DNA of 50,742 nucleotides from an uncultured Duncaniella sp. (GCA_910584825.1 CAJUCI010000019.1:1-50742); one strand, 5' to 3'. Counted from the stretch's first letter, positions 33,375 to 41,125 are shown. Notes: generated from the letters alone by a model not told the origin. Made by a program: numbers and translations.

Positions 33375-34085
33375 ATGGAATCCGAGAAGCCCTTTGTGTC
33401 AACGCGCATCCTTGACCTGAGCAAGGACGATATGCCGCGCGAGAAGGCTCTGGCCCACGGCATAAGAGCCTTGAGTGACGCCGAGCTGATAGCCATACTT
33501 TTCGGTGGCGGACTGCCGGGCATGTCGGTCGTGGATATGGCCCGCGCCATACTTCGCGACTGTGACAATCGAGTGGACATGCTGGCACGCCTGAGCATGA
33601 ACGAGCTTATGAGTAAATACAAGGGGGTGGGACCCGCCAAGGCTGTGAGTCTTGCTGCGGCGTTTGAACTTGGCCGCCGCAACCGTGAACAGGCGGATGC
33701 GCATAAGGACCCGCAGATACGCTCGAGCAAGGATGTGGCCGAGATGATGAGGCCGCTTATAGGGTCGCTGGAATATGAGGAGTTTTGGGTGCTGATGCTT
33801 TCGCGGGCCAACCGCGTGACCTATAAGCGTTGCATTTCGCAGGGAGGCACGGCATCGACCGTGGTGGATGTGAAGTTGCTGCTTAAACGCGCCATCGACT
33901 GTTTGGCCGAGGGGATAATACTCGTGCATAACCATCCCTCGGGTAATCCACGCCCGAGCGGCGAGGATGATTCCCTGACACGTCGCATCAAGGACGGAGC
34001 CAAAATCCTCGGCATCAGCGTCCTCGACCACATCATCATCGCCCGCGAACAAATGTTCTCCTACAACGACGAAGGCCGACTGTGA
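33375..34085 (+). CDS. radC: RadC-family JAB-domain protein
   Basis: A 236-residue protein. Residues about 15-95 hold the helix-hairpin-helix region (LSDAELIAILFGGG, and KYKGVGPAKAVSLAAAFELG). About 110-235 is the JAB/MPN metalloprotease-like domain with ILVHNHPSGNPRPSGEDD, that is H-x-H, Ser and Asp zinc ligands. Despite its name its link to DNA repair is unproven. It closes the plus-strand operon and ends 10 bp from the convergent hepT stop. Confidence 0.95.
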   Translation: MESEKPFVSTRILDLSKDDMPREKALAHGIRALSDAELIAILFGGGLPGMSVVDMARAILRDCDNRVDMLARLSMNELMSKYKGVGPAKAVSLAAAFELGRRNREQADAHKDPQIRSSKDVAEMMRPLIGSLEYEEFWVLMLSRANRVTYKRCISQGGTASTVVDVKLLLKRAIDCLAEGIILVHNHPSGNPRPSGEDDSLTRRIKDGAKILGISVLDHIIIAREQMFSYNDEGRL

Positions 34086-34095
34086 TTGCCGGATG

Positions 34096-34431
34096 CTAAT
34101 TAATTATCTTAAGGATTTCGTCTTTCAGTATTGGAAGATGTCTGACAACGATTGCCCAAATCAAATCCTCACGTAGGCTGTCATAGCCATGTATCAGGAA
34201 GTTTCGGGTATCCACAATGCGACGGGCTGACGTGATGTTTATGTCTGGGTATTCCTTAAGCACCCTGTTCATGGCCTCGCCTATAATGGCAATCTCCCAC
34301 TGCACGGCACTTCGGAAACATATGTCATTGCAGAACGTGTCGAATCGTTTGGGGCGAGTCTCGAGGAACGATTCTATGTGGCTGATAGAGTTGAGGATGT
34401 CCTTAAGGTTTTTAATGGTTTTATCATCCAT
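34096..34431 (-). CDS. hepT: HepT-like toxin of a MntA-HepT system
   Basis: A 111-residue all-helical protein of the HEPN/DUF86 family. The RNase-site signature R-x4-H-x-Y is intact (Arg76, His81, Tyr83 in RNFLIHGY). HepT toxins are RNases active as dimers, and the Tyr next to the His is where MntA attaches AMP to neutralise them. QWEIAIIGEAMNRVLKE (about 44-60) is the other conserved helix. Its start overlaps the mntA stop by 8 bases, so they form one unit. The toxin is the second gene, as usual for this family. Confidence 0.93.
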   Translation of the reverse strand: MDDKTIKNLKDILNSISHIESFLETRPKRFDTFCNDICFRSAVQWEIAIIGEAMNRVLKEYPDINITSARRIVDTRNFLIHGYDSLREDLIWAIVVRHLPILKDEILKIIN

Positions 34432-34723
34432 ATATCAGTCTTTTCGTTCGGTCAAGTTCGTTGCGGAAATACTCGTTGCGTACTGCTGATTCATCGACAA
34501 GGTCAACCTTGCGGCCTAACACGTCCTGAAGTTCGTATATGAAGTCAAAAAAGTGGATGAACATGTCAGGAATCTCCTCATATCTGAAACGGACCGACAT
34601 GTCTACATCACTGCTGTCATTGAAACGTGATGTCAGAATCGAGCCGAAAACCCATAGCTTTTCCACCTTATATTTTTTACATAAGGCTATGATTCTATCC
34701 ATGTTAAGCTCGATGAGTTTCAT
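34424..34723 (-). CDS. mntA: MntA-like minimal nucleotidyltransferase antitoxin
   Basis: A 99-residue nucleotidyltransferase. The signature G-S-x10-D-x-D is exact (Gly27-Ser28, Asp39, Asp41), and the third carboxylate is Asp74 in RKVDLVD. The family adds AMP units to the Tyr of HepT and so blocks the toxin. An element TATCTTTG ends 5 bases before the ATG, so the mRNA may be leaderless. AT content is higher than in the flanking genes, consistent with acquisition by transfer. Confidence 0.92.
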   Translation of the reverse strand: MKLIELNMDRIIALCKKYKVEKLWVFGSILTSRFNDSSDVDMSVRFRYEEIPDMFIHFFDFIYELQDVLGRKVDLVDESAVRNEYFRNELDRTKRLIYG

Positions 34724-34728
34724 GACGG

Positions 34729-34736
34729 CAAAGATA
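34729..34736 (-). promoter_or_regulatory. -7 element (TATCTTTG) directly before mntA
   Basis: CAAAGATA on the plus strand is TATCTTTG on the minus strand, five bases before the mntA ATG. That distance predicts a transcript beginning at or beside the AUG. Confidence 0.45.
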
Positions 34737-34793
34737 TAAAAGTAATTTTATATATACAACATCACAGCGAGCTGCTTTGCTCGTCGGGAAAAA

Positions 34794-35306
34794 TCATCTC
34801 GTGATTACGAGATATTCGAGTGCGCCGCCGCTGACTGTTGAGTAACGTTGCAGGGCATAGCCTTTGTCGGCGGCAGGGCCGGAGCGGGGATTGCCGTGGT
34901 TGGTGTATATGTCATAGGTGCTTCCGCATACCGGGCATTCGGCATAGGTCTCACCCGCAGGGACTTCGATGCGCACTGTGGGGCGGACTTCGTAGGGACA
35001 GGCGAGGTCGTAGACCACGATATTGCCCATCGCGTCCATCGCGAGCAGGAGTCCGCCGTAGCCCGTGCGGTCCATGTCTTTATAAGGAAAGTCAGCGGGG
35101 ATGATTAGGTCACGGGCGTTGACAAACCGCTTGCTTTCGCCGGCTCCGCCTATGCCGTAGCGGTGCCAGTCGCCTACGGTGGTGAACGTAAGCCGCACTT
35201 CGCTATACGGAATACGCTCATCATCGACGGAGTTGCATCCGGCCATGATGAGCGTTATGAGCGACAGCAGTAATACACCAAGCCGGGAGAGTGGCCGGGT
35301 TATCAT
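34794..35306 (-). CDS. Lipoprotein with Rieske-like fold lacking ligand histidines
   Basis: A 170-residue lipoprotein from the ATG at 35306 (lipobox IMAGC, Cys24); a longer frame to 35483 overlaps the upstream gene. The C-terminal half follows the order of Rieske domains: YDLACPYEV, then about 20 residues later ECPVCGSTYDIYTNHGNPRSGPA, then a closing ALQRYSTV strand. Classical Rieske proteins have C-x-H and C-x2-H. Here they are Cys103-x-Tyr105 and Cys124-x2-Cys127, so both His ligands are missing. A normal [2Fe-2S] cluster is unlikely; a metal site using the three Cys is possible. The ATG overlaps the stop of the SRPBCC gene (ATGA). Confidence 0.65.
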   Translation of the reverse strand: MITRPLSRLGVLLLSLITLIMAGCNSVDDERIPYSEVRLTFTTVGDWHRYGIGGAGESKRFVNARDLIIPADFPYKDMDRTGYGGLLLAMDAMGNIVVYDLACPYEVRPTVRIEVPAGETYAECPVCGSTYDIYTNHGNPRSGPAADKGYALQRYSTVSGGALEYLVITR

Positions 35307-35728
35307 GCTGTGGGGAAAAGCGATGTGAATACTTCGCCGAACTTGTCGGCTGCCTCCTGGATTTTGCCGCCGATGAAGGGGCGGAGCATTGCGGGTATCT
35401 GAATGTCGACACGAGGGGTGAGTCGTGTGCTCGCTCCGTCGACATCGACGAGGTCGAGTGACAGTTTCAAGGGTATGGGACACCCCTCGGCATTGAGACC
35501 GACGTGGGTGGGTGCGGTGCGCTCGGTGATTTTGAACACCAGTTCGCCTACGCCCGGAGCGTCCATCTTGATTGCGTCGCCACGAAACTCTACGCCCTGC
35601 AGCTTCTCGCGCTGCTCGGCAGGGAGCTGCTCGACGAGGTCGCGATACTGGCCGAGGTCGCTGACCTTGGCATAGATGTCGTCAATCTGACGGGCTATGG
35701 TGACGGGTTTGCCTGAGTATACTGACAT
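35303..35728 (-). CDS. SRPBCC-family protein
   Basis: A 141-residue cytoplasmic protein with the START/Bet v 1-like pattern: an initial strand and helix pair (SVYSGKPVTIARQIDDIYAKVSD region), a run of strands in the middle (MDAPGVGELVFKITERTAP, SLDLVDVDGASTRLTPRVDI), and a long C-terminal helix (IGGKIQEAADKFGEVF). Such folds hold hydrophobic ligands. No catalytic residues can be named. It lies 17 bp after pyrE and overlaps the lipoprotein gene by 4 bases, so the three are probably one operon. Confidence 0.85.
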   Translation of the reverse strand: MSVYSGKPVTIARQIDDIYAKVSDLGQYRDLVEQLPAEQREKLQGVEFRGDAIKMDAPGVGELVFKITERTAPTHVGLNAEGCPIPLKLSLDLVDVDGASTRLTPRVDIQIPAMLRPFIGGKIQEAADKFGEVFTSLFPTA

Positions 35729-35745
35729 TTTGTTTCAGAGATTTA

Positions 35746-36399
35746 TTATTCGTCCTCTTTGTCAACCACGGGGCTCCACATCGAGGGGTCCTTGCGCCAC
35801 TCCTTGAGGGTGTCGACGTCGCCCTCGCGGATAAATCCGGTCTCGAGTGCGGCTGTGATGAGGGCTGAGTAGTTGGAGAGGGTGATGAGCTTGACGTTGG
35901 CGTCCTTGAATGCCTTGGTGGCAACGGGGAACTCGTAGCTGAAGATGGCTACCATACCGATTACCTCACATCCGGCGTTGCGGATAGCTTCGACTGCCTT
36001 GAGGCTGCTGCCGCCGGTGGATACGAGGTCTTCGATTACCACTACCTTGCGTCCGGGACGGAGGTCGCCTTCGATGAGGTTTTCAAGACCGTGGTCCTTG
36101 GGGGTGGAGCGTACATACACGTAGGGGAGACCGAGAGTATCGCTCACAAGCGCGCCCTGCGCGATGGCACCCGTGGCCACGCCGGCTACTGACTCGACTT
36201 CGGGGAAGTTCTCGAGGATGATGCGGCTGAGCTCCACCTTGATGAAGCTGCGCACGTCGGGGTAGGAGAGGGTCTTGCGGTTGTCGGTATATATGGGTGA
36301 GTTCCAGCCTGAGGCCCAGGTGAAGGGGTTGTCGGGCTGGAGCTTTATAGCACTGATTTTAAGTAGTTTCTCGGCAAGAATAAGATCGAGATGTTTCAT
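35746..36399 (-). CDS. pyrE: Orotate phosphoribosyltransferase
   Basis: A 217-residue enzyme from the ATG at 36399 that makes orotidine 5'-phosphate from orotate and PRPP in pyrimidine synthesis. The PRPP loop VVVIEDLVSTGGSSLKAVEAI is clear, as are the orotate-side FTWASGWNSPIYTDNR and the catalytic loop YVRSTPKDHGLENLIEG. Fourteen residues of a longer frame lie across the promoter and are left out. carAB of the same pathway lie in this window but in a separate unit about 6 kb away. Confidence 0.97.
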   Translation of the reverse strand: MKHLDLILAEKLLKISAIKLQPDNPFTWASGWNSPIYTDNRKTLSYPDVRSFIKVELSRIILENFPEVESVAGVATGAIAQGALVSDTLGLPYVYVRSTPKDHGLENLIEGDLRPGRKVVVIEDLVSTGGSSLKAVEAIRNAGCEVIGMVAIFSYEFPVATKAFKDANVKLITLSNYSALITAALETGFIREGDVDTLKEWRKDPSMWSPVVDKEDE

Positions 36400-36438
36400 A
36401 GCTTTTAAGAATTGATGTTGTTCATCAGAATTTGGGGG

Positions 36439-36469
36439 CAAAGTTAGTGCTATTTGTGCCCAAATGCAA
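36439..36469 (-). promoter_or_regulatory. pyrE promoter
   Basis: On the minus strand, TTG at 36467-36469 and TAACTTTG at 36439-36446 are 20 bp apart, matching -33 and -7 spacing. The leader would be about 35 nt. Confidence 0.6.
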
Positions 36470-36508
36470 CTATTTTTTGTTAATGTTGCTCAATATAAGG
36501 AGAAGAAA

Positions 36509-36541
36509 AAAGAGAGATGTCTCGCGACAGCTCTCTTTCGT
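36509..36541 (+). terminator. Hairpin with T-run in the pyrE/EamA spacer
   Basis: A 13-bp stem with one mismatch (GAGAGATGTC / GACAGCTCTC core, TCGC loop) is flanked by an A-run before and TTTCGTTT after. No plus-strand gene lies upstream, so it may belong to a leader or small RNA rather than end a gene. Confidence 0.5.
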
Positions 36542-36567
36542 TTAAACCTTTATCTTAATCTAATACT

Positions 36568-36609
36568 ATGAAAAACACACATGCAAATGTAATCATTATA
36601 ATCGTATAA
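36568..36609 (+). CDS. 13-codon open frame, putative leader peptide
   Basis: ATG AAA AAC begins a 13-residue frame (MKNTHANVIIIIV) that ends in TAA. It follows the hairpin by 30 bases and precedes the EamA gene by 123 bases. A run of four Ile and a Val codon at the end is reminiscent of amino-acid-sensing leader peptides, but no downstream terminator/antiterminator pair was found. It could be chance. Confidence 0.25.
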   Translation: MKNTHANVIIIIV

Positions 36610-36732
36610 CTCGCAATAATGCAGTGATTTTAACATAATTTCACCACAATTCGGGCGCATGCCACGCTAAACCTTATGGCGGAGAGGGCGTTTTACATGT
36701 AATGACGTTTCAATTAACCGAATAGACATCCT

Positions 36733-37680
36733 ATGGGCACTAACGAAGAAAACAAACCGGCGCAGTCATCCGGCATTCCGGTAGGCCGACTGCTCGAAGG
36801 CAATGCCTGTGTGCTGCTCGCCACGATATTTTTCGGCATCAACATCCCTGTGGTCAAGTTGCTGATACCGCAGTGGATGACGGCTGTCGACGTGACCCTG
36901 TGGAGGATACTTGGCGGATGCGCGCTCATGTGGCTGGCATCGCTGTTTGTCAGGACTCAGCCCATACAGCGTCGCCATTGGGGCAAAATCGCGCTCGGCG
37001 GAGCGTTGGGGCTGTTTTCGTTTCTCTATCTGTTCAATCTCTCGCTCAGGTATGCCGACCCAATAGATGTGTCAATCATCCTCACTTTCCCGCCCGTATT
37101 CGTACTCCTCATCCAGATACTTTTCCGTCATTACCGTCCTTCGCTGATGGAGGTGCTGGGGCTGGCTGTGTCGTTTGTCGGAGCTTTCCTCGTCATCGTC
37201 ACGCAGCACGGAGGCGAGGCCGGCAGCGACAATTTGCTTGACGATATGCTGGCACTCGCCTCATCGCTGTGCTACGCGTTCTATCTCGTGATTATCGAGG
37301 AGCCGAGTCATGAATACCGTCCCGTCAACCTGCTTAGATGGGTGTTTCTTGCCGCCGCAGTGCCCGCGCTGTTCTTTGTTGGCAGCCTCCCGCAGGCCGA
37401 GATATTCCACACCACCGACATCACGCCCTGGCTGCTGATAGGTTTTGTGTTGCTGTGCCCCACCTTCCTGAGCTATTTTCTCATGAACCCGGCCATCAAG
37501 ATGATAGGCAGCGAACTCGTGTCGCTCTATCAGTACTTCATCCCGGTAGTGGCCACGATAGCCTCAGTGCTCATGCACGTAGCCACCCTGCACTGGATTC
37601 AGGTGCTCGCCATGATAGTGATAGTCGCCGGCATGGCCCTCACCGACATCGGCAAACGGCGCATGGCTAAGAGCAAGTGA
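36733..37680 (+). CDS. EamA/DMT family transporter
   Basis: A 315-residue inner-membrane protein with ten hydrophobic helices in two EamA repeats (about 20-150 and 165-300). The first repeat starts GNACVLLATIFFGINIPVVKLLI, the second GSDNLLDDMLALASSLCYAFYLVI. Drug/metabolite transporters move amino acids, nucleotides or drugs; the substrate is not given by sequence. Start at ATG 36733, soon followed by the first helix. No partner gene: the GT2 gene 66 bp later has its own promoter. Confidence 0.94.
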   Translation: MGTNEENKPAQSSGIPVGRLLEGNACVLLATIFFGINIPVVKLLIPQWMTAVDVTLWRILGGCALMWLASLFVRTQPIQRRHWGKIALGGALGLFSFLYLFNLSLRYADPIDVSIILTFPPVFVLLIQILFRHYRPSLMEVLGLAVSFVGAFLVIVTQHGGEAGSDNLLDDMLALASSLCYAFYLVIIEEPSHEYRPVNLLRWVFLAAAVPALFFVGSLPQAEIFHTTDITPWLLIGFVLLCPTFLSYFLMNPAIKMIGSELVSLYQYFIPVVATIASVLMHVATLHWIQVLAMIVIVAGMALTDIGKRRMAKSK

Positions 37681-37705
37681 TTTCGGGGGGATAAGTTATG
37701 GCTGT

Positions 37706-37728
37706 TTTCGGAAAAAGTAGTACCTTTG
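37706..37728 (+). promoter_or_regulatory. Promoter of the polyprenyl-phosphate GT2 gene
   Basis: TACCTTTG at 37721-37728 fits the -7 consensus, 18 bp before the ATG. TTTCGG at 37706-37711 lies upstream but nearer than the usual -33 position, so only the -7 is firm. Confidence 0.45.
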
Positions 37729-37746
37729 TTCTGAAAACCTACCTTT

Positions 37747-38703
37747 ATGAACAAACTTAAAAAAGTCACCATACTTGTGCCGGCTTACAGGGAGGCAAAG
37801 AATCTGCCCCTGCTGGTCGAGGCTCTTGACGGTATGGTGAGAGGAATGAATGATTCCGGACGGCTATATGAATGGGAGTTTCTGATAGTCAATGACGGTT
37901 CGCCCGACGATACGGCCGAGGTGCTTGCCCGGCTCAGGGCCGAGGACCCGAGGGTTAATTATGTCAACCTGTCGCGCAACTTCGGCAAGGAATGTGCCAT
38001 GCTCGCAGGTCTGGACTATGCCAAGGGTGATGCCGTGGTGATTATGGATGCCGACTTGCAGCACCCTGTCGAGACTGTACCGCAGATGATTGAGGCCTGG
38101 GAAGAGGGGTATGATGATGTGTACGGGCGGCGTCGCGACCGTGGCAAGGAGTCATGGCTGCGCAAGAAGTTTTCGCTGGCGTACTATTCGCTGTTGCAGA
38201 AGACCACGCGAATAAACGTGTTGCAGAATGTAGGCGACTTCAGGTTGCTGGACCGGCGATGTGTGACGGCTCTTCAGGAGCTGCGCGAGTCACAGCGTTA
38301 CACCAAGGGGCTATTCTGCTGGATTGGCTACAGGAAGAAGGCTGTGGAGTTTGAGACTCATGACCGTGCCGAAGGGGCTTCGTCGTTCAACTTCCTGCGT
38401 CTGCTCGGTCTGGCGATGGACGGCATCACAGGCTTCACAATCTCGCCGCTGAGGATAGCATCGGTGCTGGGGCTGCTGGTGTCATTGATAGCGTTCATCT
38501 ATCTGATTTTCGTCATAACCAAGACCCTGTTTTTCGGCGAGGAGATACAAGGCTATCCCACACTGCTGTGCGTGATGCTTATCCTCGGCGGTTGTCAGCT
38601 CCTGGCCATAGGCATAATCGGTGAGTATATCGGACGCATATTTAATGAGACGAAGAACCGTCCCGTGTATCTCGTTGACACTTATAACGGCGATAAGATA
38701 TAA
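37747..38703 (+). CDS. DPM1/GtrB/CsbB-like polyprenyl-phosphate glycosyltransferase
   Basis: A 318-residue GT2 enzyme that is likely to load a sugar on undecaprenyl phosphate at the inner membrane. The GT-A domain has TILVPAYREAKNL, FLIVNDGSPDDT, NLSRNFGKECAMLAGLDYAKGD in part, and the metal-binding DAD (101-103) in MDADLQHP. Two C-terminal membrane helices (about 238-262 and 270-295) and the ending GEYIGRIFNETKNRP are typical of this subfamily. The YfhO-family gene is convergent and overlaps its last 62 bases. In Bacillus subtilis CsbB and YfhO act together in glycosylating lipoteichoic acid, which suggests an analogous pair here. Confidence 0.92.
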   Translation: MNKLKKVTILVPAYREAKNLPLLVEALDGMVRGMNDSGRLYEWEFLIVNDGSPDDTAEVLARLRAEDPRVNYVNLSRNFGKECAMLAGLDYAKGDAVVIMDADLQHPVETVPQMIEAWEEGYDDVYGRRRDRGKESWLRKKFSLAYYSLLQKTTRINVLQNVGDFRLLDRRCVTALQELRESQRYTKGLFCWIGYRKKAVEFETHDRAEGASSFNFLRLLGLAMDGITGFTISPLRIASVLGLLVSLIAFIYLIFVITKTLFFGEEIQGYPTLLCVMLILGGCQLLAIGIIGEYIGRIFNETKNRPVYLVDTYNGDKI

Positions 38704-40954
38704 TAGTGTATATCAGAAGCATAGCCATCATGACACCCGAGATGATTGCTCCGAGCTTCAGGCCGGGGGCGAGGTAGGTTGCCTCTATGGTATGCTTGCC
38801 GGCTGGCACCATGATGCCTGACATGCCCATATTCGCATGGTAAATCTTAGTAGGCTCTCCGTCGATGGTGGCGGTGAAGCCGTCATCACACGGGGTGCTG
38901 ATGAAGACCATGCCTTTGGGTGCGTCGGGGCGCGTGGTTATGGTGTAGCCCTTGGATGTGCCTTTGAAGTCAGTGGTGTGCTGTCTGCGTAAGGCTGTGA
39001 TGCTGTCGAGGGTAATGTCGGTGTTGATTGCCGATTTTCTCAACACTTTTTCAATCTCAGCCTCGTCACAGTCCTCGATGATGATATTGTCAAGCATCAT
39101 CAGGCACAGGTCAGCCTCCTTGTCGGCATTCCTTAGTGAATCGAGCTGGCTTCGTGTGACATAAGAGTCATAAACCATACCCATCGGTATATAGTAGTCG
39201 AATGAATACTTGTCATGTCTACCCAGTTTCTCCTTGAACGTCAGCCCGAAATTGTAGTCAGAGTATTCATACGAAGCCCAATCAAAGTGTATGACATCTT
39301 TTACGGATAGTAGTGCAGATAGAGATTCTCGTGGTGTGCGGATGACAGTATATGCTAAAATATACTCATTGTTTATGTACTCCGCAAAGTCAATAATATT
39401 TTTATTGAACAAAGAATGGTAACATGTGATTGAAGGAGCATTTTTTAATTGGGCATTGTTTAAGAAATCAGGTCTAATGAAGTCGGTGCGGAATGATGGT
39501 GTGGAAGTGTTGTATGGTACAGGATTATTGATTACACATTCCGTAAGCATGCCGGATGGGTTCTGAGAGTGTTTTAATAGATTATTAGGAGAGCCTGATA
39601 GAAAACATACTGCGATAAACAGGTTTATGCCAGACGCGATGCTTGTCATCGGGATGGAGTAATGCCTTAGCCTATCGGGACTTTTGCTTATCCAATAAAG
39701 TGAAGCGAGATTGAATATAGATAGGGATAATTCAACAACTTCGCGAATGTTAAGGCCAGTAGGACGTCCGGCTTTCCATAAGAAATATTGACACAATAAG
39801 ATGAATGATATGATGTATAAAATAGTTATAACTATACATGTATTGATATACTTATGAGTATATTTTTTTTCATCAATGCATTTTATGGTCGCAAATATAA
39901 TGAGTAGAATAAAGCAATATCCCCATCTGCAATAAAAGGTACTGGTGAAGAAGGAAAATACTCCATTCAGAGGGGTAAGGTATGACAGTGTAAATATACA
40001 TATGCATATAGCTAACCAGTCACGCTTTATGAAAGAATATATTGCGGCATAAGTAACACCAAAAACTTGGATGAACAAAGAAATGCTTCCTGATGTGCCA
40101 TACATAAATGATGAAGGCATTCCCTCTGTCACTTTTGGGACAAAAGCCCAAAAGATATGACCTAAGGCCGAAAGGATAATGTTGTTCAGCCCCATCGTCT
40201 GAACGGTTGCACCACGGTTACTTCCCATAATGTGAATTGCTGTGGGAATGAGTATGAAAGAACTCATTATGATACCGAATATGATGGCTGATAACGGAGT
40301 GATAAAATTTCGGGTCGAACGATATTTTCGCGTAAATATGACTCTACAAAATAGATAAATTGAGCCGCATATTATTGACGAGACTCCACAATAATATTGC
40401 TCTACAGTTACAAGAAATGTGAGGAGGGCAAGAACAGCGAATGAATATTTCTTTTTGTCAATGGAATTCTCTATGCCTATGAGGAGTAATGGGAATAACA
40501 TTATTGCCTCATAGAACATGATGTATATCAGGTTGATAATGCAGAATGATGAGAACGTGTAGAGTATGCCTCCAAGGATGGCTGAATGCTCGGAGACGTT
40601 CATCCTTTTGAAGTAGAGGTAGGCAAACAGGCCGGTGCATAGCATGCGGAGGTATACGCTTATAAAGAATGCCAAGGCTATGTACTTCTCGGGGAAAAGG
40701 CAACAAAACCAGTTGAATGGTGACAGGATGCCATAATAGCTGTATTCCGCGATAAAGTTGTCACCCAAGAATGTGTTCCAGCTCCAACAAGGCGTTCCGG
40801 ATGCTAACATCCTTTTGAACTCATAAATGAACGGTAGTTGCTGTCGGAGGAAATCACTTGTGTAGTCACAGTCGATTATCCCGGCCAGGCTGAGGCCGAG
40901 GGGAATCATGCCGAATGCGAATATGATGGTGATTATCAGGCAGAGTCTTTTCAT
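38642..40954 (-). CDS. YfhO-family multi-spanning membrane protein (GT-C-like)
   Basis: A 770-residue protein with about 12-13 hydrophobic helices, mostly in the first 450 residues and one at the very end. The N-terminus has the YfhO signature: a cytoplasm-to-outside loop with DYTSDFLRQQLPFIYEFKR and GDNFIAEYSYYGILSPFNW. A periplasmic part lies between about 480 and 730. YfhO of Bacillus transfers sugar from a polyprenyl carrier made by CsbB; here the neighbouring convergent GT2 could be the source. The last 62 bases overlap the GT2 gene. The middle of the gene (about 39300-40560) is very AT-rich while both ends have the usual composition, which suggests an exchanged core. Confidence 0.9.
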   Translation of the reverse strand: MKRLCLIITIIFAFGMIPLGLSLAGIIDCDYTSDFLRQQLPFIYEFKRMLASGTPCWSWNTFLGDNFIAEYSYYGILSPFNWFCCLFPEKYIALAFFISVYLRMLCTGLFAYLYFKRMNVSEHSAILGGILYTFSSFCIINLIYIMFYEAIMLFPLLLIGIENSIDKKKYSFAVLALLTFLVTVEQYYCGVSSIICGSIYLFCRVIFTRKYRSTRNFITPLSAIIFGIIMSSFILIPTAIHIMGSNRGATVQTMGLNNIILSALGHIFWAFVPKVTEGMPSSFMYGTSGSISLFIQVFGVTYAAIYSFIKRDWLAICICIFTLSYLTPLNGVFSFFTSTFYCRWGYCFILLIIFATIKCIDEKKYTHKYINTCIVITILYIISFILLCQYFLWKAGRPTGLNIREVVELSLSIFNLASLYWISKSPDRLRHYSIPMTSIASGINLFIAVCFLSGSPNNLLKHSQNPSGMLTECVINNPVPYNTSTPSFRTDFIRPDFLNNAQLKNAPSITCYHSLFNKNIIDFAEYINNEYILAYTVIRTPRESLSALLSVKDVIHFDWASYEYSDYNFGLTFKEKLGRHDKYSFDYYIPMGMVYDSYVTRSQLDSLRNADKEADLCLMMLDNIIIEDCDEAEIEKVLRKSAINTDITLDSITALRRQHTTDFKGTSKGYTITTRPDAPKGMVFISTPCDDGFTATIDGEPTKIYHANMGMSGIMVPAGKHTIEATYLAPGLKLGAIISGVMMAMLLIYTIISYRRYKCQRDTRDGSSSH

Positions 40955-40973
40955 TGGAATAGCTACTTTTCTG

Positions 40974-40981
40974 CAAAATTA
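40974..40981 (-). promoter_or_regulatory. -7 element (TAATTTTG) of YfhO-family gene
   Basis: CAAAATTA on the plus strand reads TAATTTTG on the minus strand, 19 bp before the ATG. No clear -33 is seen. Confidence 0.45.
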
Positions 40982-41125
40982 GCTATTTTTGACGGTATAG
41001 AGGGCTTTAAGTCGGATAAATTTGCAATGAATGAGATGAAAACCGTAAAGGCGACACATCGGATGGATGCGTCGCCTGATTTGGTAAATATGTCGTAAGT
41101 TAGGGTTGCTTGTATAGTGTGGCGG

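Larger units (their letters stand above)
36400..36732. other. Spacer between divergent pyrE and EamA genes
   Basis: This 333-base stretch holds the pyrE promoter (36439-36469), a GC-rich hairpin (36509-36538) and a 13-codon open frame (36568-36609) on the plus strand. The rest is AT-rich with no recognised feature. Confidence 0.6.
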
